Part shown: positions 54,262-62,872 of the stretch, piece by piece
How positions within the stretch are numbered: position 1 is the first letter of the stretch
How the letters are laid out: each line of letters begins with the position of its first letter
NCBI RefSeq assembly: GCF_002803155.1
Contig: NZ_NNBP01000013.1
Location: 158,514-222,513, forward strand
DNA: 64,000 bases
Source: Streptomyces sp. CB02959
GTDB lineage: Bacteria > Actinomycetota > Actinomycetes > Streptomycetales > Streptomycetaceae
Reading direction: 5' to 3'
The notes under the pieces: generated by a model
Database searches by the model: none
Told to the model about the DNA's origin: nothing
What the model saw: only the letters and a program-made list of their open reading frames with translations
Position numbers and translations under genes: made by a program

Positions 54262-55367
54262 GAGGAACTCCTTTGCAACGGGGGAGCGGAGGCGGGGGAA
54301 GCGGCGAGGGAGGCGCCGGCGTGCGGTACCCGGGTGGGTGCGATGCGGATGGTGGGCGCCCCGGTCCAGGTCAGCAGGGCGCTGCCCCAGGTCACACCCG
54401 CGCCGAAGACGGCCAGCAGGATCCGGCCGCCGCGCGGCAGCAGCCCGCGGGCGGCGGCACCGGCCAGTGCGTACGGGGCGCTCGCGGCGCCGATGTTGCC
54501 GACCTCGTCGCCGACGATGACCAGCCGCCCGGGCGGGATGCCGATCCGTTCGCCGAGGCTGCGCAGCAGGACCGGGTTGGGCTGGTGGGTGATGAACGCG
54601 TCGATGTCCTGGAGCCGCAGGTCGTTGGCGGCCAGGCTCTCCCGGACCAGCCGGGGGAAGATCTCGACGATGAAGTCCCGGACCGCACGGCCGTCCATGT
54701 GGATGTGGTGCCGGTGGTCGCCGAGCGTGGCGGGGCTGGCCGGGACGCGGCTGCCGCCGGCCGGGATCAGGACGTGGTGCGCGCCGGTGCCGTCCGAGCC
54801 GAGGCGGAAGTCGGTGAATCCGGCGCCGTCCGGGACGGGGCCCAGCACCGCGGCCGCCGCCCCGTCGGCGAAGAGCACCGCGGTGCCCCGGTCGGTCGGA
54901 TCGAGGAACTTGGAGTACGCCTCGACGCCGACCACCGCCGCGTACCGCGCGCCGCCGTGCCCGCGCAGCCAGTCGTGCGCCACCCGGGCCGCGAACAGCC
55001 AGCCGGCGCAGGCCGCGCTGACGTCTAGCGCCACCGCGTGCCGGGCGCCGGTCAGCGCCTGGACGCGGCAGGCCGTGGAGGGGCCCAGCTCGTCGGGGGT
55101 GGAGGTGGCGGCGATCAGCACGTCGAGCTGGTCGATGTCGATACCGGCGGCGGCGACCGCGGCCCGGACCGCGGCCGCCGCCAGATCGGACGCGGCCTGG
55201 TCGGGATCGGCGACATGCCGGGTGTGCACGCCGGTGCGCTGGGCGATCCACTCCGGGGTGACGCCGGCCGCGGCCGCGACGTCCTGGTTGGTGCGGGTGC
55301 CGGACGGGAGGTAGGTGCCCATGCCCAGCACGCCGATGCGCGACACGGGGGAGGAGTACGGGTTCAT
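54258..55367 (-). CDS. Beta-ketoacyl-ACP synthase III, copy 2
   Basis: The 369-residue protein has Cys120 (DVSAACAGWLFA), His261 (ITHQPNPVLL) and Asn291 (GNIGAASAPYAL). The lack of the standard SGF after the Cys and the changed HQAN motif (HQPN) set it apart from copy 1. FabH-like enzymes of this sort can prime chains, or act as acyltransferases or thioester-forming enzymes. Its C-terminal ~30 residues are a Pro/Ala/Ser tail. It lies 13 bp after the acyl-CoA-oxidase-like gene. Confidence 0.9.
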   Translation of the reverse strand: MNPYSSPVSRIGVLGMGTYLPSGTRTNQDVAAAAGVTPEWIAQRTGVHTRHVADPDQAASDLAAAAVRAAVAAAGIDIDQLDVLIAATSTPDELGPSTACRVQALTGARHAVALDVSAACAGWLFAARVAHDWLRGHGGARYAAVVGVEAYSKFLDPTDRGTAVLFADGAAAAVLGPVPDGAGFTDFRLGSDGTGAHHVLIPAGGSRVPASPATLGDHRHHIHMDGRAVRDFIVEIFPRLVRESLAANDLRLQDIDAFITHQPNPVLLRSLGERIGIPPGRLVIVGDEVGNIGAASAPYALAGAAARGLLPRGGRILLAVFGAGVTWGSALLTWTGAPTIRIAPTRVPHAGASLAASPASAPPLQRSSS

Positions 55368-55380
55368 GACGCCTTTCCGA

Positions 55381-57225
55381 TCACCGGTCGAGGAAGTCGT
55401 ACAGGGCGGCGGCGTAGTCGTCGGCCCCCAAGGGCGCCGGCACCGCGCCCGACGGCGCGCCCATCGCCTCGCACAGCAGCGGCAGATGGGGCAGCAGGCG
55501 GTCGCACAGGTCGTCGATCACCGCGGGCAGCGCGCGGACGGCGGCGGGCGCGAGGGTGCCCGCGGCCAGCAGCCGACCGGCCGTCCTTCGCGCCTCGACG
55601 GCTCCGTACAGGGCCGCCAACGGGCGGAGTGCGGAACGGAGTTCGGGATCGTGCACGGCCTCGACGGCGGCGGCCGTGGCATCCGCGACGAGCCGGGCGC
55701 CGTACGCCTCGCCGAGTCCGTGCGCGGTGTCCAGCAGCGGATTCCACAGCTCCAGCCCCGTCCGCCCGGCCTGGACGCCCCGCCGGACCGAGCGCTGCAA
55801 CTCGACCCGCAGGCAGCCCCCCTGGGCCCGGGCGACCGCCGGCCACCACCCCGGCTGATCCGCGGGCACGTCGACCGGGGGCACGGTGCCGCCCGCCCCG
55901 CCACCCCTCTCCTGGGCGAGGGCCCGCCCGGCGTCCAACAGGATCAACTGGCTGTCGCCGCCCGCGGTGTCGAAGGCGTGCGCGAAACCGTGGTAGCCGT
56001 CGAGCAGGTTGGGGTGCAGGAACCCGGCCAGCCCGCAGCGGTGCTGGCACTCGGCGGCCACCCGCGCGGCGCCGCGCACCGTGACGGCCTTGAGCACCGC
56101 CAGCGGCCGGTCGACGGCCGTCCACGGGGAGAAGGTCATCCCGTCCGTGCGGCGCGCCGGGGCGCCGCGCGCCGCGGCGGTGCGCGACCGGGCCCAGATC
56201 TCCCGCGCGGTCCGCCCGGCGCAGGTCAGGGCGAACGACTCGGCCAGCGCACCGAGCAGCGCGTGCTGCTGATTGCGGAGCTCCAGCACGCGTGCGCCGG
56301 GGGCCAGCCGACCGTGCGCCCGGCGGTGCGCGGAGAAGCGCAGGGACGTCACCGCGGACTGGCGGGCCATCGCGGCGACCGCCGAGGGCAGGGTGGCCCA
56401 CAGGATCCGTCCGACGGACAGGGTCCGTTGGAGCCGGGCGTCCGGGCCGCCGAGCGGATCGTGGAAGGCGCCGTCCGCGTCGATGCGCGCCCGATCGCGC
56501 AGCCACTGGACGTACGGCACCCGAACGCCGTCGAACCGCACCAGCGAGTAGTCCAGCGGCAGCGACGGCACGCCGATGCTGCGCGAGACCGATACGCCCG
56601 GCAGCGGGCCGACGGCGTCGGTGAGCTCCACCACGAACGAGAACACCCCGCGTGCGGTCCCGTCGACCACGAGGCGGGCGCACACCACGGCGCTCTGCGG
56701 CCCCCCGGAACCACCGACGCCGGAGAACTTCGCCGCGCCCACCACCGGCGTGTCGAGCACGAACTCCCGGGTGTCCGGGTCGAACCGGGCGGTGGTCCGG
56801 ATACCCAGATGGCTGCTGGCGTCGCCGACCTCGGTCACCAGGAAGACGCCCTTGGCGCGACCGCTGGTCAGGGCCTGCCACGGGCCGCCGATCACCGCCG
56901 GGTCGTCGGCCAGCGTGACGACGGAACCCAGGCAGAGCGCGTAGTGGTTGAGGACGGCCATGTACAGCGGCGGGTCGGCGAGCGCCACACACTCGCCGAC
57001 CACCGCGAGCTGCTCCGGGTCGCGGAACAGCTCGCCCACCGTCGGCAGGTTGTCCACGATCAGCCGCAGCCGCCGGTGCACCCGGCGGGCGGGGCCCTCG
57101 GAGGCGTGCGCGGACTGCTCACGGTCGGCCGCCAGGGCGGTCAGCAGGCGGCTGCGCAGGGAGTAGGGGCGGGACCCGTTGACGATCTCGCCGAGTTCAC
57201 CGAGGGGTTGCGTGTACGTGGTCAT
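55381..57225 (-). CDS. Acyl-CoA oxidase-like flavoenzyme (HxcO-like context)
   Basis: The 614-residue protein has the length and pattern of acyl-CoA oxidases: FLVTEVGDASSHLGIRTTAR near 145-165 corresponds to the TELGHGS...GLETTA block of that family, followed by FVVELTDAVGPLPGV and a long C-terminal helical region. It probably uses FAD and O2 to introduce a 2,3-double bond into an acyl thioester. In the CDA lipopeptide cluster a similar oxidase (HxcO) beside FabH, FabF and ACP genes also epoxidises the chain. That comparison is contextual. It overlaps the acyltransferase gene by 29 bp. Confidence 0.85.
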   Translation of the reverse strand: MTTYTQPLGELGEIVNGSRPYSLRSRLLTALAADREQSAHASEGPARRVHRRLRLIVDNLPTVGELFRDPEQLAVVGECVALADPPLYMAVLNHYALCLGSVVTLADDPAVIGGPWQALTSGRAKGVFLVTEVGDASSHLGIRTTARFDPDTREFVLDTPVVGAAKFSGVGGSGGPQSAVVCARLVVDGTARGVFSFVVELTDAVGPLPGVSVSRSIGVPSLPLDYSLVRFDGVRVPYVQWLRDRARIDADGAFHDPLGGPDARLQRTLSVGRILWATLPSAVAAMARQSAVTSLRFSAHRRAHGRLAPGARVLELRNQQHALLGALAESFALTCAGRTAREIWARSRTAAARGAPARRTDGMTFSPWTAVDRPLAVLKAVTVRGAARVAAECQHRCGLAGFLHPNLLDGYHGFAHAFDTAGGDSQLILLDAGRALAQERGGGAGGTVPPVDVPADQPGWWPAVARAQGGCLRVELQRSVRRGVQAGRTGLELWNPLLDTAHGLGEAYGARLVADATAAAVEAVHDPELRSALRPLAALYGAVEARRTAGRLLAAGTLAPAAVRALPAVIDDLCDRLLPHLPLLCEAMGAPSGAVPAPLGADDYAAALYDFLDR

Positions 57226-58276
57226 CGTGATGGCTCCAGAAAGCGGCGGAGAGTCCGGCGTTCGGCCGGTCGGCGGCCGGGGCACCGGGCCGCGGCCAGG
57301 GGAAGGTGGGATCGGCGAGCGGCGCGCGGGCGCCGGCCGTGTCGGGCGGCAGGGTCTGCCGGATGCTGCGGGTCAGTGCCCGGCCGGTGCCCGCTTCGAA
57401 GAACAGGGTGCGGCTGCCGGCGGTCATCCCGCGGAGCACCGGCGGCAGGCGGACCGGGCGCACCAGGCAGTCGGCCAGGCCGCGGTGGACGTCGTCCCGG
57501 GGACCGTAGGGGCCGCCGCGGACGGCGGAGTGCACGGGGATCCGGGCCGGGCGGGGGCGGAGGTCACCGATCGCGGCGGCGAAGGCGTCCGCCGGTCCGG
57601 TGAGGGACGGGTGGTGGGAGGAGAACGGCAGCCGGAGGCGGGAGGCCGGGACGCCCTGCCGCGCGGCCACCCCCTCCAGGGTTCGCAGGGCGGGCAGCGG
57701 GCCGCTGACGACGGACTCGTCGGGAGCGTTGACGCAGGCCAGGGCGAGGGTGGGGGAGCCCGCGCCGCGCAACAGGGCCGCCGTGCGGTCCTCTCCGGCG
57801 CCGATGAGCGTCAAACCACCTGCACAGCAGGCAAGTTGGCGGGCCAGGAGGCAGGCGATCCGGGCGCCCTCGGGGACCTCGAACACACCTGCCGCGGTGA
57901 GGGCGGCGATCTCCCCGAAGCTCACCCCGAGCACCTGGTCGGGCGGCAGTCCCGCGGCGCACAGGGCACGGTGCACCGCCACCGACGAGCAGAACAGAGC
58001 GAGTTGCAAGGTGCCCACGCTGCCGGCGGAGAGCTCACGGCCGCTCGGCGGCGTATCGCTCAGCAATGCCTTCGCCAGCGGTACGATCCCGAATTCATCA
58101 CCGACTTCTTCGGCTTCCTCGAATACTTCACGGACCGCTTTTCGTACGGTTGTGTGAGTGCGTAGTGCGCGGCTGAGCGGACTTACCGAGAAGTCGCCCT
58201 GCCCGGGAAAAACATGGACGATGCGGAGCGGCGTCGAGTGGCGATTCCCGTTTCCGGGCGCGGCAGCATCACGCAT
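57197..58276 (-). CDS. Discrete malonyl-type acyltransferase with altered GHSxG motif
   Basis: The 359-residue FabD-like protein has the N-terminal VFPGQGDF, the nucleophile loop LGVSFGEIAALTA with Ser119 (usually GHSxG, here GVSFG, so the His before the Ser is Val), and a catalytic His in the SSHHPSL segment (221-222). It should load malonyl or another extender onto the ACP. The Val replacement may change selectivity. The ATG at 58276 follows GGGGTGAGG; upstream ATGs at 58327 and 58357 exist. It is the first biosynthetic gene, 126 bp after the regulator gene on the same strand. Confidence 0.85.
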   Translation of the reverse strand: MRDAAAPGNGNRHSTPLRIVHVFPGQGDFSVSPLSRALRTHTTVRKAVREVFEEAEEVGDEFGIVPLAKALLSDTPPSGRELSAGSVGTLQLALFCSSVAVHRALCAAGLPPDQVLGVSFGEIAALTAAGVFEVPEGARIACLLARQLACCAGGLTLIGAGEDRTAALLRGAGSPTLALACVNAPDESVVSGPLPALRTLEGVAARQGVPASRLRLPFSSHHPSLTGPADAFAAAIGDLRPRPARIPVHSAVRGGPYGPRDDVHRGLADCLVRPVRLPPVLRGMTAGSRTLFFEAGTGRALTRSIRQTLPPDTAGARAPLADPTFPWPRPGAPAADRPNAGLSAAFWSHHDDHVHATPR

Positions 58277-58402
58277 TTCCTCACCCCATTTCCGGTGGAT
58301 TCCGGTCGGTGTTGTGCCATTCAACATCCGCCGCCCGGTCCGTGGTCTTCGTTTCACGTCCGAGACTGTTGAAAGGGGTGAACGCGCAGGCGACGCGGCG
58401 TC

Positions 58403-59767
58403 TCAGGAGTGCTGAGACGGTGACGTCACGGCGAACGCACGGTGCAACACCGCGTTCGCCACCGGGAGTTTCCGGAAGGGCGTCAGCAACTGCCGCAACC
58501 GGCCCGTGGCGAGATCCGCCGTCCCGGACCGCAGCTGGACGTAGTGGTCGAGAAAGGAATTCCAGGAGGCACAGGCCTCTTCCACATGGCCGAGGCCCAT
58601 GAGGATTTCCGCGTGCTGGGCATGGCTCAGCGCCATGCCCCGGTGGTCCCCGGCGGACCGGTGGGCCAGCGAGTTGGCCAGGGCGGTGCGTGCGGCCGGC
58701 AGGTCCCCCGTATATCTGAGGACGTCCGCGCTCTGGAATTCCAGGGAGCCGGCAGAGTAGGAGGTGAAAGGTTCCGCCGTGCCCGCGCGCTCGCCCGTCG
58801 TCAAGGCGCGTTCGGCCCGGTCCAGGGATTCCCGTGCCACCCGGTGGAGCCCGCACGCCGCCTGCGCCACGGCGAGTTGGGACAGCAGGAACGCCCGGGC
58901 CGGGCCCTCGGACGCCCGGGTCGCGGCGGCGGCCTCGGCGGCGTGCAGGGCGATGCGCCGGTGGCCCAGCGCGAGCGCCTGGGCGCTCAGCCCGCGCAGG
59001 ACGACGGCGCGCGCCGTGGCGTCCCCGGACTCCTCGGCGAGCCGCAGCGCGGTGGTGAAGTGCCGCTGCGCGAGCCCGTGCACGGAAGCGTCCTGGTACA
59101 TCCGGGCGAGCAGGAACGACAGCCGGGACGCCTCCACCAGCAGGTCGCGGCGCGGCTGGTGGCCCTCCCGCTCGCGCAGCAGCGGAGCGATGTCGTCCGC
59201 GAGGTAGACGGCCAGCGCCGAGCGCGCCCGGCGCCCACCGTGCGCGTCGAAGGAGGCGGAGTAGAAGCGCACCGCGAGCCGGACGACGCCGAGGTCGTCC
59301 CCGGCGTCCCGCTCCCCGCGCGGCACCGCGGGCACCCGCGCCCGGTCCGCGGACCCGGCCGCCGCCCTCGCCAACTCCGCTTCCCGGTACGGCACCATGC
59401 GGGCGGCGGCCCGGCGCGCGGGATCGTTCTCCATGCTGCACAGCTCGGTGAGCGCGGAGCCGACCGGAAGGTCGGAGAGGGGGAGCCGCCCGCCCGCCGG
59501 AGTGGACGGCTCCCCTGCGAGCCCCGTCGCGGCGGGGGAGACCGAGCGGCCCAGCCGCCGGGACAGCGCCTCGGCGATCAGCTCCGGTACCGGTGGCGCC
59601 GGGCGGGTCCCGCTGAGCCAGTGCGCCACGGCCGTGCGGTCGTAGTTCAGGTCGAGGTCTATCTCCGCGGCGAGGGCATTGACCGTGCGCGCCAACGCCG
59701 CCTGTGTCCAGCGGGCCTCTGCCAGCAGGGCCCGCAAATTCTCGTTACGGCGGCGGGACGGCGGCAC
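58403..59767 (-). CDS. HTH-TPR regulator upstream of the fatty-acid-like cassette
   Basis: The 454-residue protein has an N-terminal helix-turn-helix-like region (LLAEARWTQAALARTVNALA, then YDRTAVAHWLSGTRP) and about 300 residues of TPR-like helical repeats (LAQRHFTTALRLAEESGDAT, LPAARTALANSLAHRSAGDH). This architecture occurs in Streptomyces regulators such as NsdA-type proteins. It is oriented so that it could be co-transcribed with the acyltransferase and synthase genes. A paralogue diverges from it at 60198. Confidence 0.8.
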   Translation of the reverse strand: MPPSRRRNENLRALLAEARWTQAALARTVNALAAEIDLDLNYDRTAVAHWLSGTRPAPPVPELIAEALSRRLGRSVSPAATGLAGEPSTPAGGRLPLSDLPVGSALTELCSMENDPARRAAARMVPYREAELARAAAGSADRARVPAVPRGERDAGDDLGVVRLAVRFYSASFDAHGGRRARSALAVYLADDIAPLLREREGHQPRRDLLVEASRLSFLLARMYQDASVHGLAQRHFTTALRLAEESGDATARAVVLRGLSAQALALGHRRIALHAAEAAAATRASEGPARAFLLSQLAVAQAACGLHRVARESLDRAERALTTGERAGTAEPFTSYSAGSLEFQSADVLRYTGDLPAARTALANSLAHRSAGDHRGMALSHAQHAEILMGLGHVEEACASWNSFLDHYVQLRSGTADLATGRLRQLLTPFRKLPVANAVLHRAFAVTSPSQHS

Positions 59768-60197
59768 CTACGGCTCCCGGCACGGTAGTTCGGGCGGTCT
59801 TCCGACTAATCCGCCCGCGTCATTCCGCGTCAATTCCACGGTCATGTCGTGGACGCCCGGAGGAGGGGAACCCGAGAAACAGATGGTGCGAAAGGAGTTC
59901 ATGGGGTGTGATGTCCGTACCTGGTTTTGCCGTTGTGCCTGATCGATTTCCGAACAACCGCTGCCGGAGTCCTTGAGAGTGTCCCCGGAATCCCTCCGGG
60001 GCAGTCTTACGGTGGCCGGAAAGGCGCCTTGCGGACCGCTGAGCCGTAGCCAACAGCGGTCCATCAACGGAACCATGAATCCAGCCGAGGCGGAACGCCG
60101 GACCGCGGCGGGAAGCGTGAACGTGTTGAAAGACACCCCCGTGACACCGCGCAACTCCCAGCCGGACGGCCTGACCAGTGAGCGAGGCAGACTGACC
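59768..60197. other. Divergent promoter region between paralogous regulators
   Basis: These 430 bp carry no supported gene. The region lies between the two divergent HTH-TPR genes and must hold promoters for both, and for the cassette if that is read from the regulator. No clear dyad or -10/-35 pair stands out. An upstream in-frame extension of the plus-strand gene to 59973 is open but not convincing. Confidence 0.5.
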
Positions 60198-61547
60198 ATG
60201 ACGCCCCCGCGCCGCCCCAACCGCATGCTCGCGGCACTGTTGGCCGAGGCCGACTGGACCCCCGCGGACCTCTCCCGCGCCGTCAACGCCCTCGGCGCAG
60301 CCCATGGGTTACGCCTGCGCTACGACCGCACCTCGGTGGCCCGCTGGCTCAACGGGGCCCGCCCCCGGCCGCCCGCCGGGCAACTGATCTGCCAGGCGCT
60401 GAGCCGCCGCATCGGCCGCCGGCTGACCCCCCGGGACACCGGGTTCGCCGACCCCGACACCACCGGCGGCGCGCTCACGTCCGCCCTGCGCGGCGGCGAC
60501 CCCGTCCACCGCCTCGCCGCCCTCTGCCGCGCCGAGACCCACCCCGCGCGCCGGGCGGACCTCGCCCGCACCGTCCTCTCCGCCCCGCCTCCCGTGTTCA
60601 CCGGCTGGGGGAGCCGGCCCCCGGCGCTGCCCCCGGCCGACCCGCGCGCACCGCAGGCATCCGCGGCGGCCCCGGCACGCCTGGAGGCCGTGGCCGTCCG
60701 CAGTGCCCAGCTGGGCGAGCGGTACGGCGGCGCCCACGGCCGAACCGCGCTGGCGGGGTACCTCACCACCGAAGTGGCGCCGCTGCTCACCGCCCCGGCA
60801 CATCCGGCGGTCCGACGCGCCCTCCTCACCGGCGGCGCCCATCTGACCCTCCTCCTGGCCGGCCGCACCTCCGAGACCGGCCACCCCGCCCTCGCCCAGC
60901 ACTACTACGACATCGCCCTCGAACTCGCCCACGCGGCCGGCGACCGCGGCTCCTACGCGATCATCCTGCGCTGCCTGAGCGTGCAGGCGCACCAGCTCGG
61001 CGACCACCACCAGGCCCTCGCCCTCGGCGAGGCCGCCACCGACATCGCGGGATCCGCGGTACCCAGCGCTGTCCGCGCCTACCTGCACGCGGGGCGCGCC
61101 GTCGTCCGGGCCGGCGCCGGCCAGAGCCGCGCCGCGACCGCGGACCTGCTGGCCGCGGAGCAGCACCTGGCCCGCGCCACCGGCCCCGAAGGACCCTTCA
61201 CCAGCTACCCGGAGACCGCACTGCGCTACCAGCGCGCCGAAGTGCTCTCATACCTGGGCGACCACCAGGCCGCCCTGGCCGAACTGGGGAACTCCCTCGC
61301 CTGCCGACCCGCCGACCACCACAAGGCCCGCACCCTGCTGCACGCCCAACTCGCGCACACCCTGCTGGCCCTGCACGACGTCGACGCGGCCGTGGACCAC
61401 TCCCTCCACGCCCTGCGCCACCACCGGCAGCTGACCGCGGGGTCCGTGCACGGCACCCTGCCCCGGCTGGCCCAACGGCTCGCGCCGCATCAGCGCAACC
61501 CCCACGTCAAAGCCTTCCGGGAGCGTCTGCGCGCGACGGCCCGGTGA
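60198..61547 (+). CDS. Paralogous HTH-TPR regulator containing a TTA codon
   Basis: This 449-residue protein is colinear with the divergent protein at 58403. It shares LLAEADWTPADLSRAVNALG, YDRTSVARWLNGARPRPP, ALSRRIGRRLTP and TPR-like repeats (LAQHYYDIALELAHAAGDRG). Codon 38 is TTA (60309-60311) within the DNA-binding region, so translation may depend on bldA. TTA codons are typical of cluster-situated regulators. It probably acts with or against its paralogue on the synthase cassette. The ATG at 60198 aligns with the paralogue's start. Confidence 0.82.
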   Translation: MTPPRRPNRMLAALLAEADWTPADLSRAVNALGAAHGLRLRYDRTSVARWLNGARPRPPAGQLICQALSRRIGRRLTPRDTGFADPDTTGGALTSALRGGDPVHRLAALCRAETHPARRADLARTVLSAPPPVFTGWGSRPPALPPADPRAPQASAAAPARLEAVAVRSAQLGERYGGAHGRTALAGYLTTEVAPLLTAPAHPAVRRALLTGGAHLTLLLAGRTSETGHPALAQHYYDIALELAHAAGDRGSYAIILRCLSVQAHQLGDHHQALALGEAATDIAGSAVPSAVRAYLHAGRAVVRAGAGQSRAATADLLAAEQHLARATGPEGPFTSYPETALRYQRAEVLSYLGDHQAALAELGNSLACRPADHHKARTLLHAQLAHTLLALHDVDAAVDHSLHALRHHRQLTAGSVHGTLPRLAQRLAPHQRNPHVKAFRERLRATAR

Positions 61548-61999
61548 GGTCGGAACCGGCCCCCTCCGCAGCACCCGGACCACGCCACCGCCCGTCCACC
61601 GACCGGCGATCCTCCCCCTCGGCGGCCGCACGCACCGCGGTGAACCCGCCCAGCAACACCATTGCCACGTCCACAGGATCGGTCACAAGGCTATAAGGGG
61701 GAGAAGGCGCCCCGTTTCGAATCCCGGCGCGCCCACCCGACCACACCATTCACCCGGAAGCACGCAGCCCACCGCCCCACCGCCCCACCGGACCACGCCC
61801 CGCCCACCGCACCACGACGGTGCGGTGGGAAGCCGACCGCGCCGACCGCGGGCCCGGCCCAACTACCGGCAATCCAGAGCTGGTTGCCGCGCTGATCCGC
61901 CTCCGGGCACAGTCACGCCCACCGTTGCGACGGCCGGTCACCCCGCCGTGGCCGTGCCGGGAAGCGACGCTCGCGGGCGATGCGGCGCAATGGGACGCG
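61548..61999. other. Gene-free stretch with a tRNA T-arm-like fragment
   Basis: These 452 bp lie between convergent genes. Both strands have weak open frames without recognisable products. At 61714-61737 a TTCGAATCCCGGC string followed by GCGCCCACC looks like the 3' end of a tRNA, but no matching 5' acceptor or anticodon arm is present. Confidence 0.45.
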
Positions 62000-62734
62000 T
62001 CAGCGGCCCGACGTGCGGACGGCGACGAACAGGCCGCGCTGCTCCGTGCCGTCGTCCGACTGCCAGACACCGGTGACCGAGGCCAGGTGCCCCGGGGCGC
62101 CGGCGGCCCGGCCGGCGACCTCGGCCCCGGCCAGCGGTTCCAGTACGCGAGCGATGTGGAGGGTGACGGCGGTCCGGGCCGGCTCCGACCGGTCGTCGGG
62201 CTCGGCTCCCTGCTCCGTGGTGGTTTCCACGGTGAGGTCGGTGCCGTGCGGACCGTTGGCGACGGCGACCATCCCCACCATGCTCGACGAGCCGAATCCG
62301 CTGTCGTCACCGACGTGACAGGTGACGGATTCGTCCCGGACGTCGCTGGCGTCCTGGTCCTGCGGTTCCGCGTGCCCCTGGAGCAGGGCGAGCAATTGGG
62401 CGCTGAGCACGGGGTCCTGGGATCCGTCGTATATCCAGCGCCGGCCCAGCACACCGTGCTCGGTGGTGCCGACGAGGGCCTGCTCGGCGTCGTCGAGCGG
62501 CGCCCCGCGGTAGGTGAGCGGGAGGAAATAGGAGCGCGGAACGTCACCGGACCGGTCGGTGACCACCATGCATTCGATGCCCACCTCGCCCTGCGGATCG
62601 TCGATCCGGAAGCCGCCTGCCTTGGCCAGCTGGGGTGCCTGGGGGTCGCCCTGGTACCAAGGCCGGCCCGGCAGCCAGGCGGTGAGGAGCTCCAGCTTGG
62701 TGGGCTTGAGAGATGTGTTGTGGATAACAGCCAT
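62000..62734 (-). CDS. Maltokinase N-terminal cap-like protein
   Basis: The 244-residue protein resembles the cap domain of mycobacterial/actinobacterial maltokinases found alone in Streptomyces: IHNTSLKPTKLELLTAWLPG at the start, KAGGFRIDDPQGEVGIE, YFLPLTYRGAPLDDAEQAL, and TTEHGVLGRRWIYDG. The kinase domain itself is absent, so the phosphotransfer activity is missing. A regulatory or carbohydrate-binding role is possible. A tandem repeat lies just upstream of its start. Confidence 0.8.
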   Translation of the reverse strand: MAVIHNTSLKPTKLELLTAWLPGRPWYQGDPQAPQLAKAGGFRIDDPQGEVGIECMVVTDRSGDVPRSYFLPLTYRGAPLDDAEQALVGTTEHGVLGRRWIYDGSQDPVLSAQLLALLQGHAEPQDQDASDVRDESVTCHVGDDSGFGSSSMVGMVAVANGPHGTDLTVETTTEQGAEPDDRSEPARTAVTLHIARVLEPLAGAEVAGRAAGAPGHLASVTGVWQSDDGTEQRGLFVAVRTSGR

Positions 62735-62768
62735 ACCCCGCCAACATCATCCCGACGAAGATCATTCC

Positions 62769-62832
62769 CCGACAGCGGAACTCGCCGACCGCGGAACTCC
62801 CCGACAGTGGGATCCCCCGGCAGCGGAATCCC
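62769..62832. repeat. Four-copy 16-bp tandem repeat
   Basis: Four successive 16-bp units with consensus CCGACAGCGGAACTCC, each differing by one to four bases, occupy the gap between the cap-like protein gene and the LysR gene. They lie about 35 bp upstream of the former's start and could contain its promoter or operators. Confidence 0.85.
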
Positions 62833-62872
62833 CCAGCCACAACGCTCCGGACGGGGGCACCGTCACCGTCCT

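Noticed and set aside
52330-55314. A 994-codon open frame on the plus strand
   Set aside because: It runs antisense through the KAS III, reductase and KAS III genes, whose catalytic motifs are intact on the minus strand. Its product is a Gly/Arg/Gln-rich composition artefact of GC-rich DNA.
61690-61740. A complete tRNA gene
   Set aside because: Only a T-arm-like and acceptor-like 3' portion is present. No D-arm, anticodon arm or matching 5' acceptor strand can be found upstream.
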